Assembly (NCBI GenBank): GCA_015665275.1
Contig: JADFAL010000082.1
Span: 1 to 57,706, forward strand
DNA: 57,706 bases
Reading direction: 5' to 3'
DNA from: Flavobacteriales bacterium
GTDB taxonomy: Bacteria; Bacteroidota; Bacteroidia; Flavobacteriales_D; Crocinitomicaceae
Shown: in pieces, positions 38,524 to 46,755 of the stretch
Layout of the letters: the number at the start of each line of letters is the position of its first letter
How positions within the stretch are numbered: position 1 is the first letter of the stretch
Notes under the pieces: generated by a model
Databases searched by the model: none
What the model saw: the letters and a program-made list of their open reading frames with translations, nothing else
Told to the model about the DNA's origin: nothing
Translations under genes and position numbers: made by a program

Positions 38524-40788
38524 TTATTTGTTTTGAGCGTCGACCGCTGCGATTTTTACCATATTAATGATTTCACGAACCGAAGACCCCATTTGTAAAA
38601 TGTGAATCGATTTGCGCAATCCAACCAAAACAGGACCAATAGCTTCTCCTTCGGTAATCTCTTGCAGTAACTTGTAAGAAATGTTACCGGATGAGAGGTT
38701 TGGGAAGATAAGCGTGTTTACATTTTTATTTGCCAGAGTTGAGAAGGAGAACTTCTCTTGCATCAATGAGTTGTTAAGAGCGAAATCGGCCTGAACTTCA
38801 CCGTCTACGATCAAATTTGGCTCCTCTTCATGCAAAATTTCAACTGCCTTGGCCATCTTGGTTGCATCTTCTCCAATCGACGAACCGAAGTTTGAGTAGC
38901 TCAACAAGGCAATTCTTGGCGTTACCTTGAATTTACGGATGGTTCTCGCCACATTGGATGTAATCTCTGCAATATCTTCAGCCGATGGATTAAGGTTTAC
39001 GGTTGTATCCGCAAGGAACAACGGTCCACGTTTCGTCGTGAGGATGTACATCCCTGCCACCTTGTTCATGTCCTTTTGAATTCCAACGGTTTGAATTGCT
39101 GTACGTACCAGTTCACGGTAGTTACGCGTCAATCCAGTAATCATGGCGTCTGCATCTCCCATTTCGACCATCATGGCACCGAAATGATTGCGTTCGCGCA
39201 TTACTTGAATGGCTTCAAATTCTGTTACTCCTTTTCTATTTCTATTCTCGAAGAATGCTTGTCCGAATGCCAACCGTCTTTCACGCTCCTCATCTGACTT
39301 AGGATCGATAATTTCCACATCCGGAATTTCGATCATATACTCTTCAATTAAACCTTCAATTTTATCGCGACGACCTAATAGGATTGGTTGTGCTACACCT
39401 TCTTCCCAAGAAGTTTGAGCCGCTTTCAAAATCTTAATGTTGTCCGCTTCTGCAAATACAACGCGTTTTGGCGATCGCTGTGCCTTCTCGGTAATGTTAC
39501 GGATCAATTTGTTGTCCAATCCAAGGCGGTTCTTCAGCTCCATTTCGTACGCTTCCCAATCTTCAATCGGGCTTTTTGCTACTCCTGAGTCCATTGCTGC
39601 TTTTGCAACGGCCGGCGCTACGTAATAAATCAAACGTGGATCCAATGGTTTCGGGATGAACTGCTCACGTCCGAATGAAATATTCTTCTCTCCGTAGGCT
39701 TCAATAACTTCTTCTGGAATGGTTTCTTTTGCCAAGTTTGAAATGGCTTTAACCGCAGCCAACTTCATTTCCTCGTTAATTTTGGTTGCGCGAACATCCA
39801 AGGCACCACGGAAAATGAATGGGAAACCAAGCACGTTGTTCACCTGATTAGGATGATCCGAACGTCCCGTTGCCATGATAATATCCTTACGAACGGATGT
39901 CGCTTCTTTATAGGCTATTTCCGGCTCCGGATTCGCTAATGCAAATACGATAGGATCTTTCGCCATTTTCTTGATCATCTCCTTAGAAACGATACCTCCT
40001 CGAGAGAGCCCAAGGAACACATCTGCTTTCTTAAACGCATCTTCGAAAGACACATCTTTTTTATGCTTCGCAAATTGCCTTTTGTTGTCGTCAAGATTAT
40101 CTCTACCTGCGTGAATTAACCCTTTGGAGTCGTACATGAAGATATTCTCTAGTTTCGCTCCTAACGCATGGTATAAGCGTGCGCAAGATAATGCTGAGGC
40201 TCCTGCCCCAGAAACAACAATCTTTACCTTTTCAATTTTTTTGTGTGCCAGCTCTAATGCATTCAACAATGCTGCTGAAGAGATGATCGCAGTTCCGTGC
40301 TGATCGTCGTGCATAATTGGAATATCCAACTCCTCCTTCAGGCGTGTTTCAATTTCAAAAGCCTCTGGCGCTTTAATATCTTCAAGGTTAATCCCTCCAA
40401 ATGTTGGAGCAATTGCCTTAACTGTTTCAATGAACTTTTCTGGGTCAGAAGCGTCTACCTCGATATCAAATACATCGATGTCCGCAAAAATCTTGAAGAG
40501 CAATCCTTTCCCTTCCATTACAGGCTTGGATGCCTCTGGTCCGATATCCCCCAGACCTAGAACCGCAGTTCCGTTTGAAATAACTGCTACAAGGTTTCCT
40601 TTACTGGTATACTTGTAAACATCTTCCTTTGATTCTGCAATGCGCAAACAAGGCTCTGCAACACCTGGTGAATATGCCAGTGACAAATCTCTCTGGGAGG
40701 CATATGGTTTTGTTGGTATCACCTCTATCTTCCCAGGTTTTCCCTGTGAGTGGTAGTCTAGTGCGTCTTGTTTTCTGATTTTAGCCAT
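38524..40788 (-). CDS. maeB: NADP-dependent malic enzyme with C-terminal phosphotransacetylase-like domain
   Basis: MaeB decarboxylates malate to pyruvate, producing NADPH. The 754 residues begin with MAKIRKQDALDYHSQGKPG, the malic enzyme N-terminus. The frame extends upstream to 40908, but that stretch does not fit the family. The malic domain occupies about residues 1-420 (SLAYSPGVAEPCL, ADIDVFDIEV, HDDQHGTAII, VSGAGASALSCARLY). The phosphotransacetylase-like domain (about 430-754) is usually regulatory, not catalytic. First gene of a tight run into ruvA, sprA and GNAT. Confidence 0.95.
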   Translation of the reverse strand: MAKIRKQDALDYHSQGKPGKIEVIPTKPYASQRDLSLAYSPGVAEPCLRIAESKEDVYKYTSKGNLVAVISNGTAVLGLGDIGPEASKPVMEGKGLLFKIFADIDVFDIEVDASDPEKFIETVKAIAPTFGGINLEDIKAPEAFEIETRLKEELDIPIMHDDQHGTAIISSAALLNALELAHKKIEKVKIVVSGAGASALSCARLYHALGAKLENIFMYDSKGLIHAGRDNLDDNKRQFAKHKKDVSFEDAFKKADVFLGLSRGGIVSKEMIKKMAKDPIVFALANPEPEIAYKEATSVRKDIIMATGRSDHPNQVNNVLGFPFIFRGALDVRATKINEEMKLAAVKAISNLAKETIPEEVIEAYGEKNISFGREQFIPKPLDPRLIYYVAPAVAKAAMDSGVAKSPIEDWEAYEMELKNRLGLDNKLIRNITEKAQRSPKRVVFAEADNIKILKAAQTSWEEGVAQPILLGRRDKIEGLIEEYMIEIPDVEIIDPKSDEERERRLAFGQAFFENRNRKGVTEFEAIQVMRERNHFGAMMVEMGDADAMITGLTRNYRELVRTAIQTVGIQKDMNKVAGMYILTTKRGPLFLADTTVNLNPSAEDIAEITSNVARTIRKFKVTPRIALLSYSNFGSSIGEDATKMAKAVEILHEEEPNLIVDGEVQADFALNNSLMQEKFSFSTLANKNVNTLIFPNLSSGNISYKLLQEITEGEAIGPVLVGLRKSIHILQMGSSVREIINMVKIAAVDAQNK

Positions 40789-40879
40789 AGTCGCTATTTT
40801 GAAGCGGATAAAGTTACGAACTTTCGAGAAGAATAGTGGGATTGATACATTTATATTCCGTGAAAGTTTTAACCAAGCA

Positions 40880-40905
40880 AAAGGGAGGGCAAACGCCCTC
40901 CCTTT
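40880..40905 (-). terminator. Intrinsic terminator behind the T9SS-sorted Omp28-like gene
   Basis: A perfect 11-bp stem AAAGGGAGGGC / GCCCTCCCTTT around a 4-base loop, followed on the minus strand by TGCTTGGTT. The T-tract is weak beyond the stem's own TTT, but stem strength and position (24 bases after the stop) support termination. Confidence 0.75.
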
Positions 40906-40929
40906 CAAAATTTATTTAGGATGTTGATC

Positions 40930-42870
40930 TTACTCAACAACTACTTTCTTAGTAGATACTCCATTCTCAGAAGAAACAAGAACAGTGTAGATTCCTGGTG
41001 CCAATGCAGACGCATCAACAGTAGTCTCAGACTGACCAGCAGCCGTTTGAGATGCTACAACTTTACCTTGCATATCGATAACTGAAATTGCAACGTCAGA
41101 AGACTCATCCAACTTCACAATGAAGTTATCCGTAGCTGGGTTCGGGTAGATAGCGAATGCAACTGCATCGTTCTCTGTAACCGAGTTCAATGCATCTACG
41201 TTAATGTTATCCAAGAACATGTTGTTTCCGTAAGCAGAAACCAACTCAAAACGAATAACAACATCAGACATACCGTTGTAAGCAGAAAGATCTACTTGGT
41301 TGTTTTGCCAATCTCCAGCTACTGGTGCGTTGTACTGAGTAGTACTTGCCGGCAAGGTAGCCAAAGCACTTCCAGCTGCTTGGAACTCTTGAGTCCAAGT
41401 TGCTCCACAATCCGTAGAAACATAAATTGTCAACTGATCGTTCTCAGAAGCATACTGCTTGTAAGTATGATCAAAAGTCAAAGTAGAGTTCGCTGCAGGC
41501 ATGTTGATTTTCTGCATAGTCAAGTTCATAGTACCAGACTGGATGCTATAGAAACGAATACGGATCGCACGATCAGAGTTTCCGAATCCACCGATAGCTC
41601 CGTAGTTGTATGTTGGCCCATCAAGAACACCGAACAATCCAGAGGTAATCGCTGCGTCTGTATCAAAGATAGCAGTAGATAGATCACGTGAGTACCCAGT
41701 ACCTGTCTCCAACGCCGCATTTTCCATAGTCTCCATTACTGGAGCAGGAACACCGTTTGCATTCAATTTGTTGTAAACCTCATCTGGAATAGCAACCGCT
41801 TGCGGGCTAGACCAAGGCTGACCTCCGTTCGCTGAAACAATTGTGTAAGAAACAGTACTTGTTCCTGATGCCAACGTTGTTGCTGGGAAAGAAATAGTTT
41901 CAGTTTGACCTTGTGTCAAGTTGATTCCTGTAACAACCTCTTGTACTGGAGCTCCTCCGTTGATAGAGTACTCAGCAGTAACTGAGGTGATGTTTGTTCC
42001 GTTATCGTTGTTAGTAAACTCGATTACCGGAGTAAAAGCCAAATCACAGTAACCAGCTCCTGCAGTAGATGCAGAACCAGCAGATACGTTTACAATTCCA
42101 GGAATTGTAGCGTAATCAGACTTAGCAGCCTGGTGAATTGTTTTGTTTCCATTGTTTTCAAGGTAAACAGCGAAACGAATCTCTGCTTTATCGAAAATGT
42201 AAGAAGGCAAGTTTGAAATAGTGAAGTTGTACGTCTCTTGTCCATTTCCTGCAATTGTAGGAAGTGTAGATCCGTCTTCAGCATTCGTAGTAGCTCCAGC
42301 TGTAGTGTACATCTGACGCATAACGTTGTAGAATACTGTTTCACCGTTTGATCCTGGGGCTGTTCCATAATCAACAACATCTTCGTACATAGTGATGTAG
42401 ATACGGTCTGCATCTGAAACAGCAGAACCCGTAGTATTATCAACGGTAATACTTACATCAACAGTATTGGCATCTTGCCAAGATTGAGTAACTGTGATAT
42501 CGTAAGGAGTTGTAGCCTGCGCCGCAGAAGTCAATGTAGCGTTGGTTACAATTGTGTTCGGAGCTCCTGGGGAACCACCATTCAAAGTAGTGTTTGGAAC
42601 ACCAGATACACCGTAATGGTTACGACGTACATCCGGTCCTGCAGGGTACGCTGCGTTCATTGGGTCTACTCCTGGCCAAGATACTTGGTGAGCAATTTTT
42701 ACGTACTCTCCGTTGTATGCGTCAAGAGTAGCTTTCATTGCTGGGTTTTGAGAGGCACAAGGTCCACAAGACGCCTGAGTGAAATGCTCAATCATTGGCG
42801 TTTGGGCTACTTGCGAAAAAGCTAGCGACGAAGACGCGATAGCTAAAACTGCTAGTAAATTTCTTTTCAT
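40930..42870 (-). CDS. Secreted T9SS-sorted protein with thioredoxin/Omp28-like domain
   Basis: A 646-residue protein starting MKRNLLAVLAIASSSLAFSQ; the longer frame to 42918 lacks a sensible signal peptide. Residues about 22-110 form a thioredoxin/Omp28-like domain with a CxxC (ASCGPCASQNP). A middle beta region and an adhesion-type jelly-roll domain (about 395-560, ending MFLDNINVDA) follow. The C-terminus is a T9SS type-A sorting domain with AIYPNPATDNFIV and GIYTVLVSS. It is exported by SprA and presumably left on the cell surface or released. Transcribed alone between two strong signals. Confidence 0.88.
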   Translation of the reverse strand: MKRNLLAVLAIASSSLAFSQVAQTPMIEHFTQASCGPCASQNPAMKATLDAYNGEYVKIAHQVSWPGVDPMNAAYPAGPDVRRNHYGVSGVPNTTLNGGSPGAPNTIVTNATLTSAAQATTPYDITVTQSWQDANTVDVSITVDNTTGSAVSDADRIYITMYEDVVDYGTAPGSNGETVFYNVMRQMYTTAGATTNAEDGSTLPTIAGNGQETYNFTISNLPSYIFDKAEIRFAVYLENNGNKTIHQAAKSDYATIPGIVNVSAGSASTAGAGYCDLAFTPVIEFTNNDNGTNITSVTAEYSINGGAPVQEVVTGINLTQGQTETISFPATTLASGTSTVSYTIVSANGGQPWSSPQAVAIPDEVYNKLNANGVPAPVMETMENAALETGTGYSRDLSTAIFDTDAAITSGLFGVLDGPTYNYGAIGGFGNSDRAIRIRFYSIQSGTMNLTMQKINMPAANSTLTFDHTYKQYASENDQLTIYVSTDCGATWTQEFQAAGSALATLPASTTQYNAPVAGDWQNNQVDLSAYNGMSDVVIRFELVSAYGNNMFLDNINVDALNSVTENDAVAFAIYPNPATDNFIVKLDESSDVAISVIDMQGKVVASQTAAGQSETTVDASALAPGIYTVLVSSENGVSTKKVVVE

Positions 42871-43030
42871 AATTCGTATTTTCCGCCTAAAATAAAACCT
42901 TCGCTTCAAAGCGCACAAAAAAACCTTGTACGACTATTGGTTTCCTAACCAGAAGCATTTGTGTTCAAATAAGAATCAAAGGGTTGGGATTGTGTGAAAA
43001 AATGTAACATCCAGAATAAACATAGTAGCT

Positions 43031-43738
43031 ATGGCAACAGGTACAGAATTAAAAATATGTGTTTTTTCGGGAGCTGGAATGAGCGCCGAAAGTGGCATTT
43101 CAACGTTTCGGGATTCCAATGGTCTATGGGAGAACTATTGTATTGAGGAAGTCGCCACACCACAGGCTTGGGTAAAGGACCCGGATCTAGTAACCGCCTT
43201 CTACAATGCCCGCCGAAAGAACGTTTTGGAGGCTGAGCCCAATGCCGCTCATATGGCAATTGCTTCCTTAGAATCATGGGCGAAAGTGCAGGTAATCACC
43301 CAAAACATTGACGACCTTCACGAACGTGCCGGAAGTTCAGAGATATTGCATTTGCACGGCCAAATTAGAATGGCTAAGTCGAGCGGACCTCATCAAGAAA
43401 AGGCATATTATCCGATAAAAGGATGGGAATTGACCGAAGAAGATCTTTGTCCGGATGGATATCGATTGCGCCCTCATGTTGTTTGGTTCGGAGAAGCGGT
43501 GCCCGCTTATGAAGAAGCTGCATCCATTTTACATCAAGCAGATGCACTTATTGTAATCGGAACTTCACTGCAAGTATATCCGGCAGCGGGATTGATTCAT
43601 TATGCTGAAAATGCACAAATGAAATGCATTATCGACCCAAAGGCTAATGAATTGGACGTACCTACATCTTTTAAGAAAATAAATGCTCCTGCTTCTGAAG
43701 GCATGCAGCAGATTATAGATTGGCTGGAAAATTTGTGA
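43031..43738 (+). CDS. Sir2 family NAD-dependent deacylase without zinc cysteines
   Basis: A 235-residue sirtuin (class III, CobB-like). The NAD-binding GAGMSAESGISTFRD (with the catalytic-loop FRD) and TQNIDDLHERAG, then LHLHG with the catalytic histidine, are present. So is VVWFGE and the GTSLQVYPAAGL end of the Rossmann fold. The usual four-cysteine zinc site between LHLHG and VVWFGE is absent: only one cysteine is left in the segment. Loss of the zinc site is known in some bacterial sirtuins. Convergent with hemD, whose stop is directly adjacent. Confidence 0.9.
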   Translation: MATGTELKICVFSGAGMSAESGISTFRDSNGLWENYCIEEVATPQAWVKDPDLVTAFYNARRKNVLEAEPNAAHMAIASLESWAKVQVITQNIDDLHERAGSSEILHLHGQIRMAKSSGPHQEKAYYPIKGWELTEEDLCPDGYRLRPHVVWFGEAVPAYEEAASILHQADALIVIGTSLQVYPAAGLIHYAENAQMKCIIDPKANELDVPTSFKKINAPASEGMQQIIDWLENL

Positions 43739-44491
43739 TTACTTCGCTGTCTTGAGCTCCTCTTTTACATAGTTCTCAATCGCTCCTGTCATAGAAGGTG
43801 CATTGGGTTGAGGTGCATGTAAATCCAAACGAAGACTGTTCTTCACAATAGCGTTAGCCGTGGTAGGACCAAAAGCAGCAATGATAGTGTTGTTCTGCTT
43901 AAATTTCGGAAAGTTCTTCAGCAATGATTCAATTCCTCCCGGGCTATAGAATACCAACATATCGTAGTACACGTCCTCTAAGTCGGAAAGGTCTGCTGCA
44001 ACGGTTCTATATAAGACCGCCTTTGTAAATTTCAAGTTATTATCTTCCAAGGTCATTGGAATACGATCACGAAGACGATCTGCACAAGGTAGAAGAAAGG
44101 TTTCTTTTTTGTGCTTTTTCAATACGTCAACCAAATCCAGAATAGTTTGTTTTCCAAAGAAAATCTTACGCTTTCTATATGTAACGTACTTTTGAAGGTA
44201 ATAAGCAACCGCCTCTGAAATACATAAGTACTTCATGGAGTCTGGCACTTCGAAACGCATTTCACCGGCAATTCGAAAGTAGTGATCCACCGCAGTTTTA
44301 GAAGTCAAGATTACCGCAGAATGATCGCTGAGATCCACTTTTTGAGCACGGAACTCTTGCGAACTAATTCCATCAACTTGAATGAATGATCTGAAATCAA
44401 TTTTCAAATCATACTTTTCCGCCAAATCGAAATAAGGAGATTTCTTCCCTTCTGGTTTCGGTTGTGACACCAAGATTGTCTTTATCGCCAA
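43739..44491 (-). CDS. hemD: Uroporphyrinogen-III synthase
   Basis: HemD closes hydroxymethylbilane to uroporphyrinogen III in haem biosynthesis. The 250 residues are the usual length and show the family's loose conservation: ILVSQPKPEGKKSPYFD at the start, LTSKTAVDHYF, VAADLSDLEDVYYDMLVFYS, SPGGIESLL and AFGPTTANAI. It follows the DUF4271 gene by 31 bases, a pairing common in Flavobacteriia. The haem supply fits the haem-rich respiratory genes of the window, though they are far apart. Confidence 0.88.
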   Translation of the reverse strand: MAIKTILVSQPKPEGKKSPYFDLAEKYDLKIDFRSFIQVDGISSQEFRAQKVDLSDHSAVILTSKTAVDHYFRIAGEMRFEVPDSMKYLCISEAVAYYLQKYVTYRKRKIFFGKQTILDLVDVLKKHKKETFLLPCADRLRDRIPMTLEDNNLKFTKAVLYRTVAADLSDLEDVYYDMLVFYSPGGIESLLKNFPKFKQNNTIIAAFGPTTANAIVKNSLRLDLHAPQPNAPSMTGAIENYVKEELKTAK

Positions 44492-44522
44492 AGCTCCAAT
44501 TTTTAGTTTAACTACTTCGCCT

Positions 44523-45221
44523 TCATGCCTCTAAATTCTGCGAAACATAGTAGTAAGTCACTAGGTAGGGCAGGATTTCGAGGGTGCAAAAATACAAAAT
44601 TATATAATACCAAGTCACCCCCTGACGAAGAACCACCGATACACTCTTTAATATTCGGAATGCGCTTTCCATAAAAAAGATCCAAATAACCGCCTGAAAA
44701 GTAACATCCACGTAATCAGGTTGCAGGATCCACAAGGTTGCTGCGAGGAAGTATATAATCCCAAGGGCTTGCGATCCGACTATTTTCATGATCACCGGAG
44801 TACGAAAAACATCCATCGCACCAGTAATCCAACTTGAGAAAACCAGCAAGAAAAAATGAAAGAAAAACAATCCTGCCGGAGCCGTTAACGCAATTATACG
44901 TGAGGCAAACAGGTCAAAGCCCAAATATTGAGCGATGAGATATGTCAACAACCCCGATGCAACGCAGTAATTGATAAGAAGTAATATCGATGCAACGCTG
45001 CGCAATGGCATCAATTCCCTGAAAAAAACTCGAGCCGATTGCGTTTTAATCATCCCAACAGCCACTGCGTAGTATACATTTGATTGTCTGGCCCTTGCTA
45101 AAGCTAAGATCATCAAACTAGAGAACAACACAATTCCCAAGATCCAGTTAAAGGATGTTTCACGCGGAGTCAAAGCTTCGGGAAGTTGTACGATAAGCGC
45201 TATTTGAGTAAGAGAATTCAA
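44523..45221 (-). CDS. DUF4271 membrane protein
   Basis: A 232-residue protein with about six membrane helices. The short N-terminus leads into FNWILGIVLFSSLMILALAR and ends with WYYIILYFCTLEILPYLVTY, the conserved DUF4271 end. Function is unknown; the family sits beside hemD in many Bacteroidota, hinting at a link to haem or envelope metabolism, which is inference. A -7 element (45251-45258) lies 30 bases upstream. Confidence 0.83.
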   Translation of the reverse strand: MNSLTQIALIVQLPEALTPRETSFNWILGIVLFSSLMILALARARQSNVYYAVAVGMIKTQSARVFFRELMPLRSVASILLLINYCVASGLLTYLIAQYLGFDLFASRIIALTAPAGLFFFHFFLLVFSSWITGAMDVFRTPVIMKIVGSQALGIIYFLAATLWILQPDYVDVTFQAVIWIFFMESAFRILKSVSVVLRQGVTWYYIILYFCTLEILPYLVTYYYVSQNLEA

Positions 45222-45250
45222 GATTGTATTCGGTTCTTTTCGGAATCATT

Positions 45251-45258
45251 CAAAGTTA
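45251..45258 (-). promoter_or_regulatory. -7 element for DUF4271-hemD
   Basis: TAACTTTG on the minus strand, exact TAnnTTTG match. It forms one half of a perfect inverted repeat (45251-45265). Confidence 0.5.
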
Positions 45259-45286
45259 TACTTTGAATGCGATATAAATTTAACAG

Positions 45287-45314
45287 TGCACAAAAATATA
45301 GTTAAATTTGTGCA
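45287..45314 (+). promoter_or_regulatory. gcdH promoter with overlapping inverted repeat
   Basis: The -7 element TAAATTTG is at 45303-45310, 20 bases before the ATG. It is overlapped by an inverted repeat with 8-bp perfect arms TGCACAAA (45287-45294) and TTTGTGCA (45307-45314), 12 bases apart. Arm centres are 20 bases apart, so a dimeric regulator could cover the promoter. The regulator is unknown. Confidence 0.55.
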
Positions 45315-45329
45315 TCAATAAACTAGGAT

Positions 45330-46538
45330 ATGAAAACTGATTTATACACACATCCGGATTATTACAACATGGATGACATGCTGTCTGAAGAGCACAAGTT
45401 GGTTCGAGATGCAGCACGCGCATGGGTAAAGAAGGAAGTTTCTCCCATCATTGACGAACATTATGAAAATGCAACCTTTCCAAATCACATTTTAGGTGGA
45501 CTGGGAGAAATTGGTGCTTTTGGCCCCTATATTCCTGCTGAATATGGCGGTCCTGGGCTAGATCAGATTTCTTACGGATTGATCATGCAAGAGCTAGAGC
45601 GTTGTGATTCTGGTCTTCGTTCTACTGCTTCTGTGCAGAGTTCTTTGGTGATGTACCCAATTTGGAAATACGGATCTGAAGAGCAGAAACAAAAATACCT
45701 TCCGAAGTTAGCGACGGGTGAAATGATCGGATGTTTTGGATTGACCGAGCCTGATCATGGTTCAAACCCAAGTGGGATGCTTTCCAATTTCAAGGATGCA
45801 GGTGATCATGTAGTTCTTAACGGTGCTAAAATGTGGATTTCAAATGCTCCCTTTGCAGATATAGCTGTGGTATGGGCGAAAGACGAAAGCGGTCGAATTC
45901 ACGGATTGGTCGTTGAGCGCGGAATGGAAGGTTTCTCTACTCCAGAAATGCACGGAAAACTTTCTTTGAGAGCATCTGCTACTGGAGAGTTGATCTTTGA
46001 TAACGTTAAGGTGCCTAAGGAAAATATTTTACCAGGCCGCTCAGGATTGGGTGCACCATTAAGCTGTTTGGATTCTGCACGATTTGGAATCGCGTGGGGT
46101 GCTTTGGGAGCGGCAATGGATTGTTACGATCAAGCATTGCGCTACTCGAAAGAACGCACACAGTTTGATGTTCCAATTGGCTCTTTCCAGCTGATACAAA
46201 AGAAATTGGCTGAGATGATTACTGAAATCACGAAAGCTCAATTGTTGACACTTCGTTTGGGACAATTGCGCAATGAAGGGAAAGCAACTTCGGCACAAAT
46301 TTCAATGGCGAAGAGAAACAATGTTGAGATCGCTTTAGATATCGCTCGTGAAGCACGCCAGATTCATGGTGGAATGGGGATTACTAGCGAGTATTCAATT
46401 ATGCGTCACATGGCGAATTTGGAGTCGGTAATTACGTACGAAGGTACGCACGATATCCACTTGTTGATTACGGGTATGGACGTGACTGGAATTCCAGCGT
46501 TCACGCGTACAATGCCAGATTTGAGCAATATGAAATAG
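45330..46538 (+). CDS. gcdH: Acyl-CoA dehydrogenase, glutaryl-CoA dehydrogenase type
   Basis: A FAD enzyme of 402 residues. The catalytic base is Glu371 in YEGTHDIH, the pattern of glutaryl-CoA dehydrogenase, followed by GMDVTGIPAF. The FAD/substrate segments GCFGLTEPDHGSNPSGM and KMWISNAPFADIAVVWA match the same group. It would oxidise and decarboxylate glutaryl-CoA to crotonyl-CoA in lysine/tryptophan breakdown. It is transcribed alone, from a palindromic promoter region to a clear terminator. Confidence 0.92.
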   Translation: MKTDLYTHPDYYNMDDMLSEEHKLVRDAARAWVKKEVSPIIDEHYENATFPNHILGGLGEIGAFGPYIPAEYGGPGLDQISYGLIMQELERCDSGLRSTASVQSSLVMYPIWKYGSEEQKQKYLPKLATGEMIGCFGLTEPDHGSNPSGMLSNFKDAGDHVVLNGAKMWISNAPFADIAVVWAKDESGRIHGLVVERGMEGFSTPEMHGKLSLRASATGELIFDNVKVPKENILPGRSGLGAPLSCLDSARFGIAWGALGAAMDCYDQALRYSKERTQFDVPIGSFQLIQKKLAEMITEITKAQLLTLRLGQLRNEGKATSAQISMAKRNNVEIALDIAREARQIHGGMGITSEYSIMRHMANLESVITYEGTHDIHLLITGMDVTGIPAFTRTMPDLSNMK

Positions 46539-46561
46539 CATACAAACTCAACTACATATTT

Positions 46562-46603
46562 AAAGGCCGCGTCTCGAATTGCTCGATGATCGGCCTTTTT
46601 TTT
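46562..46603 (+). terminator. Intrinsic terminator of gcdH
   Basis: Stem AAAGGCCG (46562-46569) / CGGCCTTT (46591-46598) followed by a T-run to 46603. On the other strand the arm is followed only by TTTAAAT, so it may also weakly terminate the convergent kinase operon. Confidence 0.88.
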
Positions 46604-46755
46604 GTGGCATTAAGGACATTCGTTATTATTTGCCTGAGTTGAATTGCTGAAGCCGCGAAGGATGCATTCGGTATATTGATTGGTTCGAGTAGCGCGATGT
46701 GTTAAGGACACAAGGAATAAACCAGTTCGATTCAAAAGGAATTACCGATTTTACG

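Noticed and set aside
40789-40908. N-terminal extension of MaeB
   Set aside because: The malic enzyme family begins at MAKIRKQDAL; the extension has no family match by pattern and covers the likely promoter region.
42871-42918. N-terminal extension of the Omp28-like T9SS protein
   Set aside because: The extra residues are very basic and would bury the signal peptide that starts at 42870.
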